64,000 nucleotides of DNA, taken from assembly GCF_018263855.1 (NCBI RefSeq), contig NZ_CP073318.1:4154001-4218000 (forward strand), given 5' to 3'. The position numbers and the translations under genes were made by a program. Positions 49,904-61,219 of the stretch are shown in pieces. The notes below the pieces were generated by a model. The model was not told the DNA's origin. It did not search any database and saw nothing but the letters and a program-made list of their open reading frames with translations. Numbering within the stretch: the stretch's first letter is position 1; the number at the start of each line of letters is the position of its first letter. This stretch comes from Kutzneria sp. CA-103260. Lineage in GTDB: Bacteria > Actinomycetota > Actinomycetes > Mycobacteriales > Pseudonocardiaceae.

Positions 49904-50189
49904 AGGGGCAGACCTCGCCTCGGCGATGACCGCGCTGGTCGCCGGGCTGGCGCTGGAGATCGCCCCCGTCCGGGTGAACCTGATCGCCGCCGGCTTCGTG
50001 GATACTCCGCTGTCGGCCAAGCTGGTCGGCGACGACCTGGACAACCGTCGTGACCAGCTGCGGGAGACGCTGCCGATCCGGCGGGTGGTGGGGCCGGCGG
50101 ACGTGGCGGCGCTGGCCGTGCACCTGATGGCCAACACCGCGCTGACCGGGTCCACCTACGACATCGACGGCGGCCAGCAACTGCTCTGA
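49904..50189 (+). pseudogene. N-terminally truncated SDR, C-terminal half only
   Basis: From ATG 49926 an open frame of 87 residues reads ALEIAPVRVNLIAAGFVDTPLSAKLV then LTGSTYDIDGGQQLL, the last third of a classical SDR. The Rossmann loop and the catalytic Tyr-x-x-x-Lys are absent: the sequence upstream (49900-49925) ends in MKG-like codons where Lys-Gly should follow Tyr, out of frame by one base. This is a broken gene joined to the oxidoreductase, probably after a deletion. A short functional fragment cannot be excluded. Confidence 0.75.
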
Positions 50190-50232
50190 GAATCACCGGA
50201 TCGGTGGACATGGTGTGTGGTACTCACATTCC

Positions 50233-50997
50233 ATGCCCGGACTCACGGCGTTGCTGCTCAGTTCTCTGCTCCTCGCCAGCGCCCCAGCGGCGCTGGTTCC
50301 GGAGTCGTTCGCCCCGGAGTACGTGGCGCTCGGCGACTCCTACGCCGCCGGCATGGGCACAGCTGGCTCCAGTGGCCGCTGTGGACAGAGCCCGGAGGCG
50401 TACCCGTTCCTGTACGTGGCGAAGTCGGGCTTGGCCAACGCGCATGTCGAGGCGTGCACCGGGGCCAGCACGGCGGACGTCCTCACGAGCCAGCTCGGCG
50501 ATCTGACCGGCGGCACCTCGCTGGTGAGCATCACGGTTGGCGGCACCGACATCGGCTTCTCCGACGTGATGAGCACCTGCGTGCTCAGCGGCGACGCGGC
50601 CTGCGTCGACCGGGTGCACCAGGCCGAGGATGTCGCCAACGGGCCGCTCGGCGCGAACCTGGCCAAGGTGTTCGCGGCGATCAAAGCCAAGGCCCCCAAC
50701 GCAAAGATCCTCGTGCTGGGCTATCCGCACGTGGTAGAGGCCGACGGCCCGTGTTCGCTCAGCGCAGCCAAGCGCAAGGCGTTGAACGAGGGCGCTGATC
50801 AGCTCGCGGCCGTCACCCGTGACCAGTCGGTCAAGGCCGGGGCACAGTTCGCCGACGCCCGTCCCGCGTTCGCCGGGCACGGGTACTGCGCCGCCGACGC
50901 GTGGATCAACGGCGTGACCCTGCTGGACGTCGCGGGTTCCTTCCACCCCAACGCATACGGGCAGCGGCTGGGGTACCTGCCGCTGCTGGGCGGCTGA
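50233..50997 (+). CDS. Secreted SGNH/GDSL hydrolase
   Basis: 254 residues from ATG 50233; an upstream Met at 50215 is possible. Signal peptide about 1-20 (GLTALLLSSLLLASAPAA). Block I is GDSYAAGMG with the nucleophile Ser, block III is GGTDIGF (Thr in place of the usual Asn), and block V is FHPNAYG with the catalytic His. This resembles actinobacterial SGNH esterases. Six Cys in the mature protein suggest three disulfides. Followed by a strong hairpin terminator that also serves the convergent DUF4360 gene. Confidence 0.88.
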   Translation: MPGLTALLLSSLLLASAPAALVPESFAPEYVALGDSYAAGMGTAGSSGRCGQSPEAYPFLYVAKSGLANAHVEACTGASTADVLTSQLGDLTGGTSLVSITVGGTDIGFSDVMSTCVLSGDAACVDRVHQAEDVANGPLGANLAKVFAAIKAKAPNAKILVLGYPHVVEADGPCSLSAAKRKALNEGADQLAAVTRDQSVKAGAQFADARPAFAGHGYCAADAWINGVTLLDVAGSFHPNAYGQRLGYLPLLGG

Positions 50998-50999
50998 CG

Positions 51000-51027
51000 C
51001 CGGCGGGGGCTGGGCCGCCCCCGCCGG
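51000..51027. terminator. Bidirectional hairpin terminator
   Basis: CCGGCGGGGGC pairs over 11 bp with GCCCCCGCCGG around a 6-nt loop. It lies between the convergent GDSL hydrolase and DUF4360 genes and can stop both. Confidence 0.85.
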
Positions 51028-51033
51028 GTCAGG

Positions 51034-51666
51034 TCAGCACTGTTTCCAGGAGAACTGGTACGTGGTGGTGACGCTGGCGTGCGAGCTGTCCATCTCGATG
51101 AAGCTGGTCGAGTTAGCGTCCGAGGACCCGGCGCTGGCCCGCAGCTCCGCGTTGATGTTCAGGTTCCGGTCGACGCCGCACGGCGCGTAGACCAGGGACG
51201 CGACGTCGGCGACGTCCTTGTTCTGCCACTCGCCGTCGAACGGCCCGGTCAGGGTGTGCGGCACCCGGGCCGTCGCCGCCGTGCCGGTGAAGTAGTAGTT
51301 CGCCTGCTCCAGCGCCGTCGCGCCGGCCGCCAGGTGCGCGAAGCCGCTGTAGTCGGCCTCCGCCACCGCGTAGGTGAAGCCCTGCGGCACGTGCACCAGC
51401 ACGTTGATCTGGCAGTTCTTGCGCTGGTCCACGGCCGTCGTGCTGGCCCCCGTCTTCGCGGCGAAGTTCTTGTACGTCACCGTGAACGAGGTGTTGTCGT
51501 CGGACACCACGGCCGAGGCGTCGGCGGTGCCGGCCGGGCAGCCCGAGCCGTTGATGGTCTTGATGTCGAGCGTGATCTTTCCCTGCGGCGGCGACGTTGT
51601 CTGCGTATCGGTCATGGGTGTGAACAACGACAGGACGAGGCCGGTTATGGCCAACGCTGCACGCAT
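51034..51666 (-). CDS. Secreted DUF4360 family protein
   Basis: 210 residues from ATG 51666, chosen because GGAGGGAATT precedes it; longer upstream readings have no signal. Signal peptide about 1-22 (AALAITGLVLSLF). The mature part has the DUF4360 features INGSGCPAGTADASA near the start, RKNCQINVLVHVPQGFTYAV in the middle and FSWKQC at the end, with four Cys conserved in relatives. Fold predicted all-beta. Secreted, function unknown. Confidence 0.85.
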   Translation of the reverse strand: MRAALAITGLVLSLFTPMTDTQTTSPPQGKITLDIKTINGSGCPAGTADASAVVSDDNTSFTVTYKNFAAKTGASTTAVDQRKNCQINVLVHVPQGFTYAVAEADYSGFAHLAAGATALEQANYYFTGTAATARVPHTLTGPFDGEWQNKDVADVASLVYAPCGVDRNLNINAELRASAGSSDANSTSFIEMDSSHASVTTTYQFSWKQC

Positions 51667-52184
51667 AATTCCCTCCGAAATGCGCGACAATCGGGTCGCA
51701 CTGGCGGGCTCGACACTAGAGTATTGACCGTTGCCGAGAAGGCCACTGAACGGAGTAAAAACGCGAGGGCGGCTCATCGGATGACGGGACGGCGACCTTG
51801 ACCGGCGGCTGACGCCATTTCCATGCCACTCGCCCGGCCCGATCACAGAAATCGTAGGGGCCATTTTCATCACCCCGCCACGACAAGATCGAATTTCCAA
51901 CCTGTCGCAAAAGCGCATGAAATAGCGGTGGCACCGCTCCCGACGAACGCTCGAATCCAGCGGGGCCACCGGGCATTCGGTCCTGAACCCCAGGCCGCCC
52001 CACTGCTTGCCCGAGCCTCGGGCCACAGCCCGTCCGGCCGGTCGGCCCCGCTGGCCACCCCTCCCCCGGCGTCTGGCACCATCCCCCAACAGAACGATCT
52101 TGATGGTCCCCGCGACACGCCCGTCAGCCTGCACGAAACCATCCAAAACTTGATTGATTCCAGAAAGTGGGCCAGACTCCAGCC
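51667..52184. other. 500-bp noncoding stretch upstream of the Fur gene
   Basis: No frame on either strand has a start, ribosome site and protein-like composition. AT content rises near 51860-51930 and again at 52140-52160 (AACTTGATTGATT), which may be promoters for the DUF4360 gene and for fur-katG. No repeats or hairpins of note. Confidence 0.55.
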
Positions 52185-52653
52185 GTGCCCACCACCACGG
52201 ACTTCGAGCGGTTGTTGCGCGGGGCCGCGCTGCGGGTGACGCGGCCCCGGGTGGCAGTGCTGACCGCGGTGCACGCCCACCCGCACGCCGACACCGACTC
52301 GATCCTCGGCACGGTGCGGGCCGACCTGGGCGAGGTCTCGCACCAGGCCGTGTACGACGTGCTCAAGGTCCTCACGACCGCGGGCCTGGTCCGGCGCATC
52401 CAGCCGGCCGGGCACGTGGCCCGCTACGAGTCCCGGGTCGGCGACAACCACCACCATGTCGTGTGCCGGTCGTGCGGCGTCATCGCCGACGCCGACTGCG
52501 CGCACGGCTCGGCGCCGTGCCTGACGGCCTCCGACGATCACGGCTTCACGATCGACGAGGCGGAAGTCATCTACTGGGGCCAGTGTTCCGACTGTTCGTC
52601 GGCACTCACGTCCTCCAAAGCCGCTCTCACGCAAGAACCCAGGAAGGATTCCC

Positions 52654-52661
<8 letters not shown>
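52185..52661 (+). CDS. furA: Fur-family regulator (FurA/CatR-type)
   Basis: 158 residues from GTG 52185; GTG 52167 is an alternative, and neither has a clear ribosome site. Winged helix with VSHQAVYDVLKVLTTAGLVRRIQ and the metal segment NHHHVVCRSCGVIADADC, in which His-His-His and the C-x-x-C pair form the regulatory and structural sites; a second Cys pair CSDCSS ends the protein. In actinomycetes FurA/CatR represses the catalase gene next to it, released by peroxide. The stop overlaps katG by eight bases. Confidence 0.9.
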
Positions 52662-54867
<2,206 letters not shown>

Positions 54868-54878
54868 TCCAGTCCCAC

Positions 54879-54922
54879 AAGAGATCCGGGCCAGCCGCAC
54901 GCGGTTGGCCCGGATCTCTTTT
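54879..54922 (+). terminator. Strong hairpin terminator after katG
   Basis: About 20 bp of stem (AAGAGATCCGGGCCAGCCGC with one G-T pair on the right arm) and a short loop, followed by a run of T. It begins 11 bp after the katG stop. Confidence 0.85.
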
Positions 54923-54978
54923 CGGGGCCCGACTTTCGAGGGGTTGACCGGGGCCGCCGACGCGAGTGCGGTGGGGGC

Positions 54979-56595
54979 GTGCGAAAGCTGAGCCTGGCCA
55001 CGTTGATCCTGGCGATGGCCGCTTCGGTGGCCGGATCGCCGGTGGGCGCGAGTGCCGCGCCTACGCTGGACGCCGTGCTGGACGCGGCGACGATCCCGGA
55101 CTTGCAGGCCCAGATGGCGAAGGGCGACCTCACCGCGGTGGGGCTGGCGGAGGCGTACCTGAGGCGCATCCGGGAGCTGGAGCCGAAGGTGCGCTCGATC
55201 CTGTTCCTCGATCCGACGGCGCTGAGCCAGGCCGAGGCCAGCGACCAGCGCCGGCGCGGCGGCCACGGGTTGGGTCCGCTGGACGGGATTCCGGTGCTGC
55301 TCAAGGACAATATCGACACGAAGGACCTGCCGACGACGGCCGGGTCGCGGGCGCTGCTGGCGCAGAAGCCGACGCGGGACGCGGAGCTGGTGCGGCGGCT
55401 GCGGGCCGCGGGCGCGGTGGTCCTGGGCAAGACGAACCTGTCGGAGTGGGCCAACTTCCGGTCCACGAAGTCGACGTCGGGCTGGTCGGGGGTGGGCGGC
55501 CAGACGAACAACCCCTATGTGCTGGACCGGAATCCGTGCGGGTCGTCATCGGGTTCGGCGGCCGCGGTGGCGGCCTCGCTGGCCCAGGTGGCGATCGGCA
55601 CCGAGACCGACGGCTCGATCGTCTGCCCGGGCGGCGCCAACGGGATCGTCGGCATCAAGCCGACGCTGGGCGTGGTCAGCGGCGACGGGATCGTGCCGAT
55701 CTCACACCTCCAGGACACGGCCGGCCCGTTCGGCCGGCACGTGGTCGACGCGGCGATCACGCTCTCGGTGTTGTCCGGAAAGGACTACACGCCGCACAGC
55801 ACCTCGTTGCGGGGCAAGCGAATCGGCGTGTGGGCGATGGCCGGCTCCGACGCGGGCGTGGACAAGGTCATGCAGGACACCGTGGCCACGCTGAAGAAGG
55901 CCGGCGCGATCCTGGTGGATGTGGCGCCGGCCAACCAGGACACCATCGGCGACAACGAGACTCCGGCGCTGCTCGCGGAGTTCAAGCACGACCTGAACGC
56001 CTACCTGGCCACCCGGCCCGGCGTGCCGCGGACCCTCGACGACCTGATCGCCTTCGACCAGCGGGATCCGGTCGAGCTCTCGAAGTTCGGGCAGGAGCTC
56101 TTCGAACAGGCGCAGGCCGCGCCGCCGATCACCGATCCGACGTACCTCCAGCAGCGGGCCACGGCGACCGAGCTGGCCCGGCACTCGATCGACGACCTGA
56201 TCGCCGCCGACCACCTCGACGCGATCATCGCGCCGACCAACGGGCCGGCCTGGGTCACCGACTACGCCAGCGGGGACGCGTTCGAGCTCGGCTCCTCCAC
56301 GCCGGCCGCGGTCGCCGGCTATCCGGACATCACCGTGCCGGCCGGTTTTGCCGGCGCGCTGCCAATCGGCGTGTCCTTCATGGCCGGCCGGAACTCCGAC
56401 GCCCGACTCATCGCGCTGGCCGCGGCGTTCGAACGGATCAGCCAAGCCCGCCGTGACCGGAGGAGCAACTTTCGAATCGATACAGAACGCCGTGAACAGG
56501 GCGTTCGACACTTTCGACCACGAATTGTGAACCCCATTTCCGAATGTTTCGACACCGGAATCGTTTTCTTGCCCGGACGGGATGGCGTGATCTAA
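54979..56595 (+). CDS. Exported amidase (amidase signature family) with an anomalous C-terminal tail
   Basis: 538 residues, GTG start. Signal peptide about 1-25. The signature triad is complete: Lys109 in LLKDN, cis-Ser in CGSSSGSA (about 189-190) and nucleophile Ser213 in TETDGSIVCPGG. Substrate an amide, from indoleacetamide to peptides; the family is broad. Homologues end near AFERISQARR; the 45 residues after it (from about 56460) have different base composition and overlap what looks like the promoter region of the next gene, so the true stop may have been lost. This is the last gene before the LacI regulator. Confidence 0.85.
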   Translation: MRKLSLATLILAMAASVAGSPVGASAAPTLDAVLDAATIPDLQAQMAKGDLTAVGLAEAYLRRIRELEPKVRSILFLDPTALSQAEASDQRRRGGHGLGPLDGIPVLLKDNIDTKDLPTTAGSRALLAQKPTRDAELVRRLRAAGAVVLGKTNLSEWANFRSTKSTSGWSGVGGQTNNPYVLDRNPCGSSSGSAAAVAASLAQVAIGTETDGSIVCPGGANGIVGIKPTLGVVSGDGIVPISHLQDTAGPFGRHVVDAAITLSVLSGKDYTPHSTSLRGKRIGVWAMAGSDAGVDKVMQDTVATLKKAGAILVDVAPANQDTIGDNETPALLAEFKHDLNAYLATRPGVPRTLDDLIAFDQRDPVELSKFGQELFEQAQAAPPITDPTYLQQRATATELARHSIDDLIAADHLDAIIAPTNGPAWVTDYASGDAFELGSSTPAAVAGYPDITVPAGFAGALPIGVSFMAGRNSDARLIALAAAFERISQARRDRRSNFRIDTERREQGVRHFRPRIVNPISECFDTGIVFLPGRDGVI

Positions 56596-56637
56596 CGTCG
56601 TCAACGCGTTCCGACTGCGCGAGGGGAAAAAGCAACC

Positions 56638-57603
56638 GTGGTGACCATCGTGGATGTCGCACGGGCGGCGGGCGTCGCGCCGAGCACGGTTTCCTATGTG
56701 CTGAGCGGGAAACGTTCGATATCGGCGCGGACCCGGCGGGCGGTGGAGCAGAGCATCCGCCAGCTCGGCTACCACCCGAACGCCGGCGCCCGGTCGCTGG
56801 CCAGCCACCGCACGAACGTGCTCTCGCTGATGGCACCGCTGCGCGAGGACCTGAACAACCCGGGAGTGATGGAGTTCGTGGCCGCGGTGGCCACGGCGGC
56901 CCGCGGCCACGACCAGGACCTGTTGCTGCTAACCAAGGACGAGGGCGCTTCGGCGTTGCGGCGGGTGGCGTCGTCGGCGCTGGCCGACGCGCTGATCGTG
57001 ATGGACGTGGAGCTGGCTGACCCCCGGATCCCGACGCTGCTGTCACTCGGCCGGCCGGTGGTGCTGATCGGTGAGCCGGCCGAGGCGACCGGCCTGGCCG
57101 CTGTGGACCTGGACTACACGGCGGCCGGGGTCCGCTGCGTCGATCATCTCGCCGACCTGGGCCATCGAGCCGTCGCCCTGCTCGGCCCGCACCGGCCGGA
57201 CATCCCCGCGGCGCGGCGATTCCGACACGGCTTCGCCGCCACCGCCCAGGCCCGATGCGTCGAGGCGACAGTGCATCAGTGCGGCCACGAGTACGAGGCG
57301 ATCCGCGCCTGCCTCGACGAACTGCTGACCACCGAGCCGACGGCGATCGTCGTGCACAACGAGGCCGCGTTGCCGACGGTGTTGGCCGAGCTGCAACGCC
57401 GTGGCCTCCGGGTGCCCGAGGATCTGTCGGTGGTCGCGGTCTGCCGGGACGCCATGGCGACCAGCGGCCCGGTGCCGCTGACGTCGGTCGCGATCCCGGT
57501 GGCGGAACTGGCTGAGCTGGCGGTGCGGATGACCCTGCGTGAGGCGCCGGCGGAGACCCAACTGCTCGCGCCACGGCTGACTCAGCGGGCCAGCACCCGC
57601 TGA
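56638..57603 (+). CDS. LacI-family transcriptional regulator
   Basis: 321 residues, starting GTG-GTG behind GAGGGGAAAA. Helix-turn-helix (1-60) with TIVDVARAAGVAPSTVSYVLSGKRSISARTRRAVEQSIRQLGY, a canonical LacI DNA-binding segment, then a periplasmic-binding-like effector domain with VVLIGEP and AIVVHNEAALPTVLAEL. No sugar-transport operon is adjacent; the nearest downstream gene is the Na+/H+ antiporter 58 bp away, and the amidase lies upstream. Autoregulation through the amidase tail region is plausible. Confidence 0.9.
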   Translation: MVTIVDVARAAGVAPSTVSYVLSGKRSISARTRRAVEQSIRQLGYHPNAGARSLASHRTNVLSLMAPLREDLNNPGVMEFVAAVATAARGHDQDLLLLTKDEGASALRRVASSALADALIVMDVELADPRIPTLLSLGRPVVLIGEPAEATGLAAVDLDYTAAGVRCVDHLADLGHRAVALLGPHRPDIPAARRFRHGFAATAQARCVEATVHQCGHEYEAIRACLDELLTTEPTAIVVHNEAALPTVLAELQRRGLRVPEDLSVVAVCRDAMATSGPVPLTSVAIPVAELAELAVRMTLREAPAETQLLAPRLTQRASTR

Positions 57604-57660
57604 GATCATGGCGACAACGTCGACAGGCGGCATGATTACCGCTGGCTTGAGGAGGTCGAC

Positions 57661-59247
57661 GTGCTCGGACTGGAACTCGTCGTGGCGCTCGGGGTGGCCG
57701 TCCTGGTCTCCGGTCTCATCGCGCAACGCTTCCGGGTCGCGCCGCCGGTGGCGTTGCTCGCCTGCGGTGTGCTCCTCGGGTTCGTGCCCGCGGTGCTGGA
57801 CGTGCACCTGCCGTCCGAAGTGGTCCTGCTGCTGTTCCTGCCGGCACTGCTGTACTGGGAGAGCCTGACCACCTCGCTGCGCGAGATCCGCCGCAACCTG
57901 CGCGGCATCGTGCTCGTGAGCACCCTGCTCGTAGTCGCCACGGCCGGTGCGGTGGCGGTGACCGTGCACTGGCTCGGAATGCCATGGGGTCCGGCGTGGG
58001 TGCTGGGCGCGGCGGTCGCCCCGACCGACGCCACGGCCGTCGGGGTGCTGGCCCGGATGCTACCGCGCCGGTTCATCACCACGCTGCGGGCCGAGAGCCT
58101 GGTCAACGACGGCACCGCGCTGGTGATCTTCGCGCTGGCCGTGGGCGTCACCGTCGGCCAGGAGCAGCTCGGGGCCGTTCGGGTCGGCGGACTGTTCCTG
58201 CTGGCCTACGTCGGCGGCGTGGCGGCCGGCGCGGTGACAGCGGCGGTGATGATCCCGATCCGGCGGCGGCTGGACGACCCGCTGCTCGGCAACGTGGCCA
58301 TGATCCTCACGCCGTTCCTGGCGTTCCTGCTGGCCGAGGCCATTGGCGCATCCGGCGTGCTGGCCGTGGTCACCGCCGGACTGATCATGAGCCAGGTCGG
58401 GCCGCGTATCCTCAGCGCGGCCACCCGCCAGCAGTCGCAGGCGTTCTGGGGCCTGGCCACCTTCATCCTCAACGGCGCGTTGTTCGTGCTGGTCGGACTG
58501 GAGTCGCACGCCGCCGTGCGCGGCCTGGCCAGCGCCAGCCTGGTCCGCGGGCTGATCGCCGTCGGCCTGGTGTGCGTGGTGTTGGTCGTGGTCCGGCTCG
58601 TGTTCCTGTTCGTGACCGTGTACATCATCCGTGCCGTCGACCGCCGGCCCTCGCAACGGCAGCGCCGGGTCAGCAACCGCAGCCGCGTCGTCAGCGGCCT
58701 GGCCGGCTTCCGCGGCGCGGTGTCCCTGGCCGCCGCGCTGGCCGTGCCCGAAACCGTCGCTTCCGGGGCCGCGTTCCCCGACCGGGACATCATCGTGTTC
58801 GTGACCGCCGGGGTCATCATCGTGACGTTGGTGACGCAGGGCCTGGCGCTGCCGGGAGTCGTTCGGTGGGCTCATCTGCCCGAGGACAGCGCCATGGCCG
58901 AGGAACGCCAACTCGCGCAGCGAACCGCCACCGAGGAGGCGCTGGCGGCGATGCCGATGGTGGCCGAGGAGTTGGGTACCGATCCGGACGTTGTCGACCG
59001 GCTCGACCGTGAGTTCCGCAAGCATCTGCACACGCTGCACAACGACGGCGAAGACGACGAGGACGAGCCCGCACTCCGGCACGACCAGCACTACGCGGCT
59101 CTGCGGCTGGCGCTGCTGGCCAGGAAGCGGGCGACGGTGGTGCGGCTGCGGGACGAGAACCGGATCGACGACACGGTGTTGCGGCAGATCCAGGCTCGGC
59201 TGGACATTGAGGAAGTGCGGTTGTCGGAGCGGGAGCTGGTGGATTAG
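57661..59247 (+). CDS. Na+/H+ antiporter, CPA1/NhaP-like, with C-terminal cytosolic domain
   Basis: 528 residues, GTG start behind GAGGAGG. About 12 membrane helices with the CPA1 core: VAPTDATAVGVL and RAESLVNDGTALVIF carry the acidic residues that move the ions, and VSGLAGFRGAVSLAAALAVP is the conserved late helix. The last 100 residues are charged and cytosolic (DLDREFRKHLHTLHNDGEDDEDEP), a regulatory tail. Exchanges Na+ or K+ for H+ to hold cytoplasmic pH. A purine-rich noncoding region follows. Confidence 0.9.
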   Translation: MLGLELVVALGVAVLVSGLIAQRFRVAPPVALLACGVLLGFVPAVLDVHLPSEVVLLLFLPALLYWESLTTSLREIRRNLRGIVLVSTLLVVATAGAVAVTVHWLGMPWGPAWVLGAAVAPTDATAVGVLARMLPRRFITTLRAESLVNDGTALVIFALAVGVTVGQEQLGAVRVGGLFLLAYVGGVAAGAVTAAVMIPIRRRLDDPLLGNVAMILTPFLAFLLAEAIGASGVLAVVTAGLIMSQVGPRILSAATRQQSQAFWGLATFILNGALFVLVGLESHAAVRGLASASLVRGLIAVGLVCVVLVVVRLVFLFVTVYIIRAVDRRPSQRQRRVSNRSRVVSGLAGFRGAVSLAAALAVPETVASGAAFPDRDIIVFVTAGVIIVTLVTQGLALPGVVRWAHLPEDSAMAEERQLAQRTATEEALAAMPMVAEELGTDPDVVDRLDREFRKHLHTLHNDGEDDEDEPALRHDQHYAALRLALLARKRATVVRLRDENRIDDTVLRQIQARLDIEEVRLSERELVD

Positions 59248-59533
59248 GGGTTGTGTTGGGGTTGCGGTTTTTTGGCGGGTTGGCTTCGCGTTTGATTTCT
59301 GGTGTGACTCCGGGTGGATTTTGCGTGGAGCCTCTGGGCGATGGCATTCGAGGCAAAACGAGGGCAGGCTGTGCCTGCCTCGAATCGCGGACGAGCTTAT
59401 GCCATCGCCCCCCTCCACGCAAAATCCACCCTCCAAGGTAAGGGGCGGGGATCCTTGGGGTAGGCCGGTTAAGCCTGTCAAATTCACCCATTAGTGAGTC
59501 GAGTTCGATCATGTGTGCGAGTATTCTGGAGGC
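59248..59533. other. Intergenic region containing palindromic element copy A
   Basis: G/T-rich sequence after the antiporter stop, then the palindromic element at 59308-59434, then a short spacer to the HNH gene with TATTCT at 59523-59528 as a possible -10. No gene. Confidence 0.7.
59308..59434. repeat. Palindromic element, copy A
   Basis: The outer arms GGGTGGATTTTGCGTGGAG (59312-59330) and CTCCACGCAAAATCCACCC (59413-59431) pair over 19 bp, the inner arms GGGCGATGGCA and TGCCATCGCCC over 11 bp, and further short complements (TTCGAGGCA with TGCCTCGAA) lie inside. The whole 127-bp unit can fold into one long hairpin. A homologous copy in the opposite orientation lies at 60930-61054. Confidence 0.9.
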
Positions 59534-60679
59534 ATGAAGGAAATCACCCGAGAGTTGGAAGCCGTGGAACCCTCAGGGGTCATGGTGGATCTACTCCTGG
59601 GTGTGGATGTGGAGAGTCTTACCGATGATCAGAAGCTCACTCTGCTCATTCTGACCCGTAAGGCGATGGCAGCTCTGCACTACGTCGAGCTCAGCCTGGT
59701 TCGGGGAATCGAGGACACGGCCGAGATCGCCATGGCCATTCACGAGCCGGAGCAGTCGGTGGTCCGACAGAAGGAATACAGCGACGTCCTGGACCGGCTA
59801 CCCCGGTGCGCGGAACTGTTGAGGCGTGGGGAGATCGATGCCCGCCGGCTCAAGACGGTGGATGACCGGGTGGTTCACCTGACCGACCCCGCGCTGATCT
59901 CCCAAGTGGACGAGGCCCTGGCGGACGTGGCCCCCGGCCTGACCCGCACCCAGCTGGCCCGCCGGGCCACCAAGGCCGTGGCGGAGGCTGACCCCCTCGG
60001 CTATGACCAGCGCCGCCTGAAGGCCCGCGAGGACCGGCGGGTCGAGTTCACTCCGCTGCCCGACGGCATGGCCCAGCTCAGCATCATCCTGCCGGCCATC
60101 GACGCCCGCCAGGCCTATGACCTGCTCACCCAGGATGTCCGGGCCTTGCTCAAGGACGACCGGACCACCGACCAGAAACGCGCCGACGCCTTCCTGGACC
60201 GCTTCCTCGGCTACGGCGTCGACCGCACCGTCCAGGTCCACGTCACCATCCCGGTGGAGACGCTGATCGGCTTGACCGAGGACCCGGCCCTGCTGGACGG
60301 CTACGGCCCGATTGCCGCCGACTCCGCCCGCGAACTCGCCATGCACGGCCCCTGGGCCGGCCTGCTCCTCGACGAGTACCGCCACGCCTGCGCCATCGGC
60401 ACCCACACCTACCGCCCCAACGCCCAGACCCGCACCTTCTCCATCCTCCGCGACGGCGGCACCTGCACCGCCCCCGGCTGCACCACCCCCATCCAAGAAC
60501 TCGACCACACCATCCCCTGGCCCATCGGCAAAACCACCGCCACCCAACTCAAGGGCTACTGCGCCCACCATCACCACCTCAAACACCGCGACTACACCGC
60601 CACCCTGGACGAAGACGGAACCCTGCACTGGCACACTCCACAAGGCCGCCACTACACCACCACGCCCCACCAGTACTGA
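59534..60679 (+). CDS. DUF222 (13E12 repeat) HNH endonuclease-like protein, copy 2
   Basis: 381 residues from ATG 59534, behind TGGAGG. DUF222 helical domain (about 1-250) with LTDDQKLTLLILTRKAMAAL, then an HNH nuclease end: CTAPGCTTPIQELDHTIPWPIGK and CAHHHHLKHRDYTATL, with Cys pairs and the H-N-H core intact. It is a diverged paralogue of the gene at 13719. It sits between two inverted copies of a 126-bp palindromic element (59308-59434 and 60930-61054), as a mobile cassette would. Base use in the last 300 bp is markedly C-rich, unlike the first part. Confidence 0.88.
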   Translation: MKEITRELEAVEPSGVMVDLLLGVDVESLTDDQKLTLLILTRKAMAALHYVELSLVRGIEDTAEIAMAIHEPEQSVVRQKEYSDVLDRLPRCAELLRRGEIDARRLKTVDDRVVHLTDPALISQVDEALADVAPGLTRTQLARRATKAVAEADPLGYDQRRLKAREDRRVEFTPLPDGMAQLSIILPAIDARQAYDLLTQDVRALLKDDRTTDQKRADAFLDRFLGYGVDRTVQVHVTIPVETLIGLTEDPALLDGYGPIAADSARELAMHGPWAGLLLDEYRHACAIGTHTYRPNAQTRTFSILRDGGTCTAPGCTTPIQELDHTIPWPIGKTTATQLKGYCAHHHHLKHRDYTATLDEDGTLHWHTPQGRHYTTTPHQY

Positions 60680-60929
60680 CCGCCCGTTCTTTGACAACTC
60701 CACAGCGAAACAGCACCCGAAAAAGAGAAAGAACTGGCCGACAAAGGACGGGGCCAGAAGGCCGGGTTTGAAGTGAAGGTCAGAAAGAGGGTGGTGAGAA
60801 GACGGCCCGAGCGGAGCGCGGGAGATGAATACGAGATGGACCAAAGAAAAAGGTAATGAGGATCCAAATCTAGCCAAACCGCCGACACCGAAAGCACGCA
60901 CCCCCAACGCATCCCCCACCCCAAACCTC

Positions 60930-61054
60930 GGAGGGTGGATTTTGCGTGGAGGGGGGCGATGGCATAAGCTGTCGGCGATCGAGGCAGGCGCAGCCTGCCC
61001 GATTCTTGCCTCGACTGCCATCGCCCAGAGGCTCCACGCAAAATCCACCCGGAG
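60930..61054. repeat. Palindromic element, copy B, inverted relative to copy A
   Basis: The outer arms (60933-60951 and 61032-61050) are the same 19-bp sequences as in copy A; the asymmetric inner spacers (GGGG on the left, AGAGG on the right) match the reverse complement of copy A, showing opposite orientation. The middle is diverged but alignable. Confidence 0.9.
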
Positions 61055-61207
61055 CCACCCAAAAACCCCACTCAAAACCGCACCCCCAAACCACCCCTCA
61101 GAACAACTCCGTAAACACCCGCCCCACCCCACCACCAACCGCCACCCCCACAACCTCACCCCACCAGCATCTCGCCCCTTCGGGCACCCCTCCCAATTAC
61201 ACTTGCC

Positions 61208-61219
61208 GACCGGCCGGTC
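61208..61219. promoter_or_regulatory. Palindrome upstream of the epimerase-like gene
   Basis: GACCGGCCGGTC is self-complementary, flanked by TTGCC and AACG, 19 bp before the ATG at 61239. A TetR-type operator would look like this, but no TetR gene is adjacent. Confidence 0.4.

Noticed and set aside
59308..61054. Reading the two palindromes as ordinary terminators for the flanking genes
   Set aside because: They are far longer than terminators, copy A is 60 bp after the antiporter stop, and copy B is 250 bp after the HNH stop, with matching sequence in inverted orientation.
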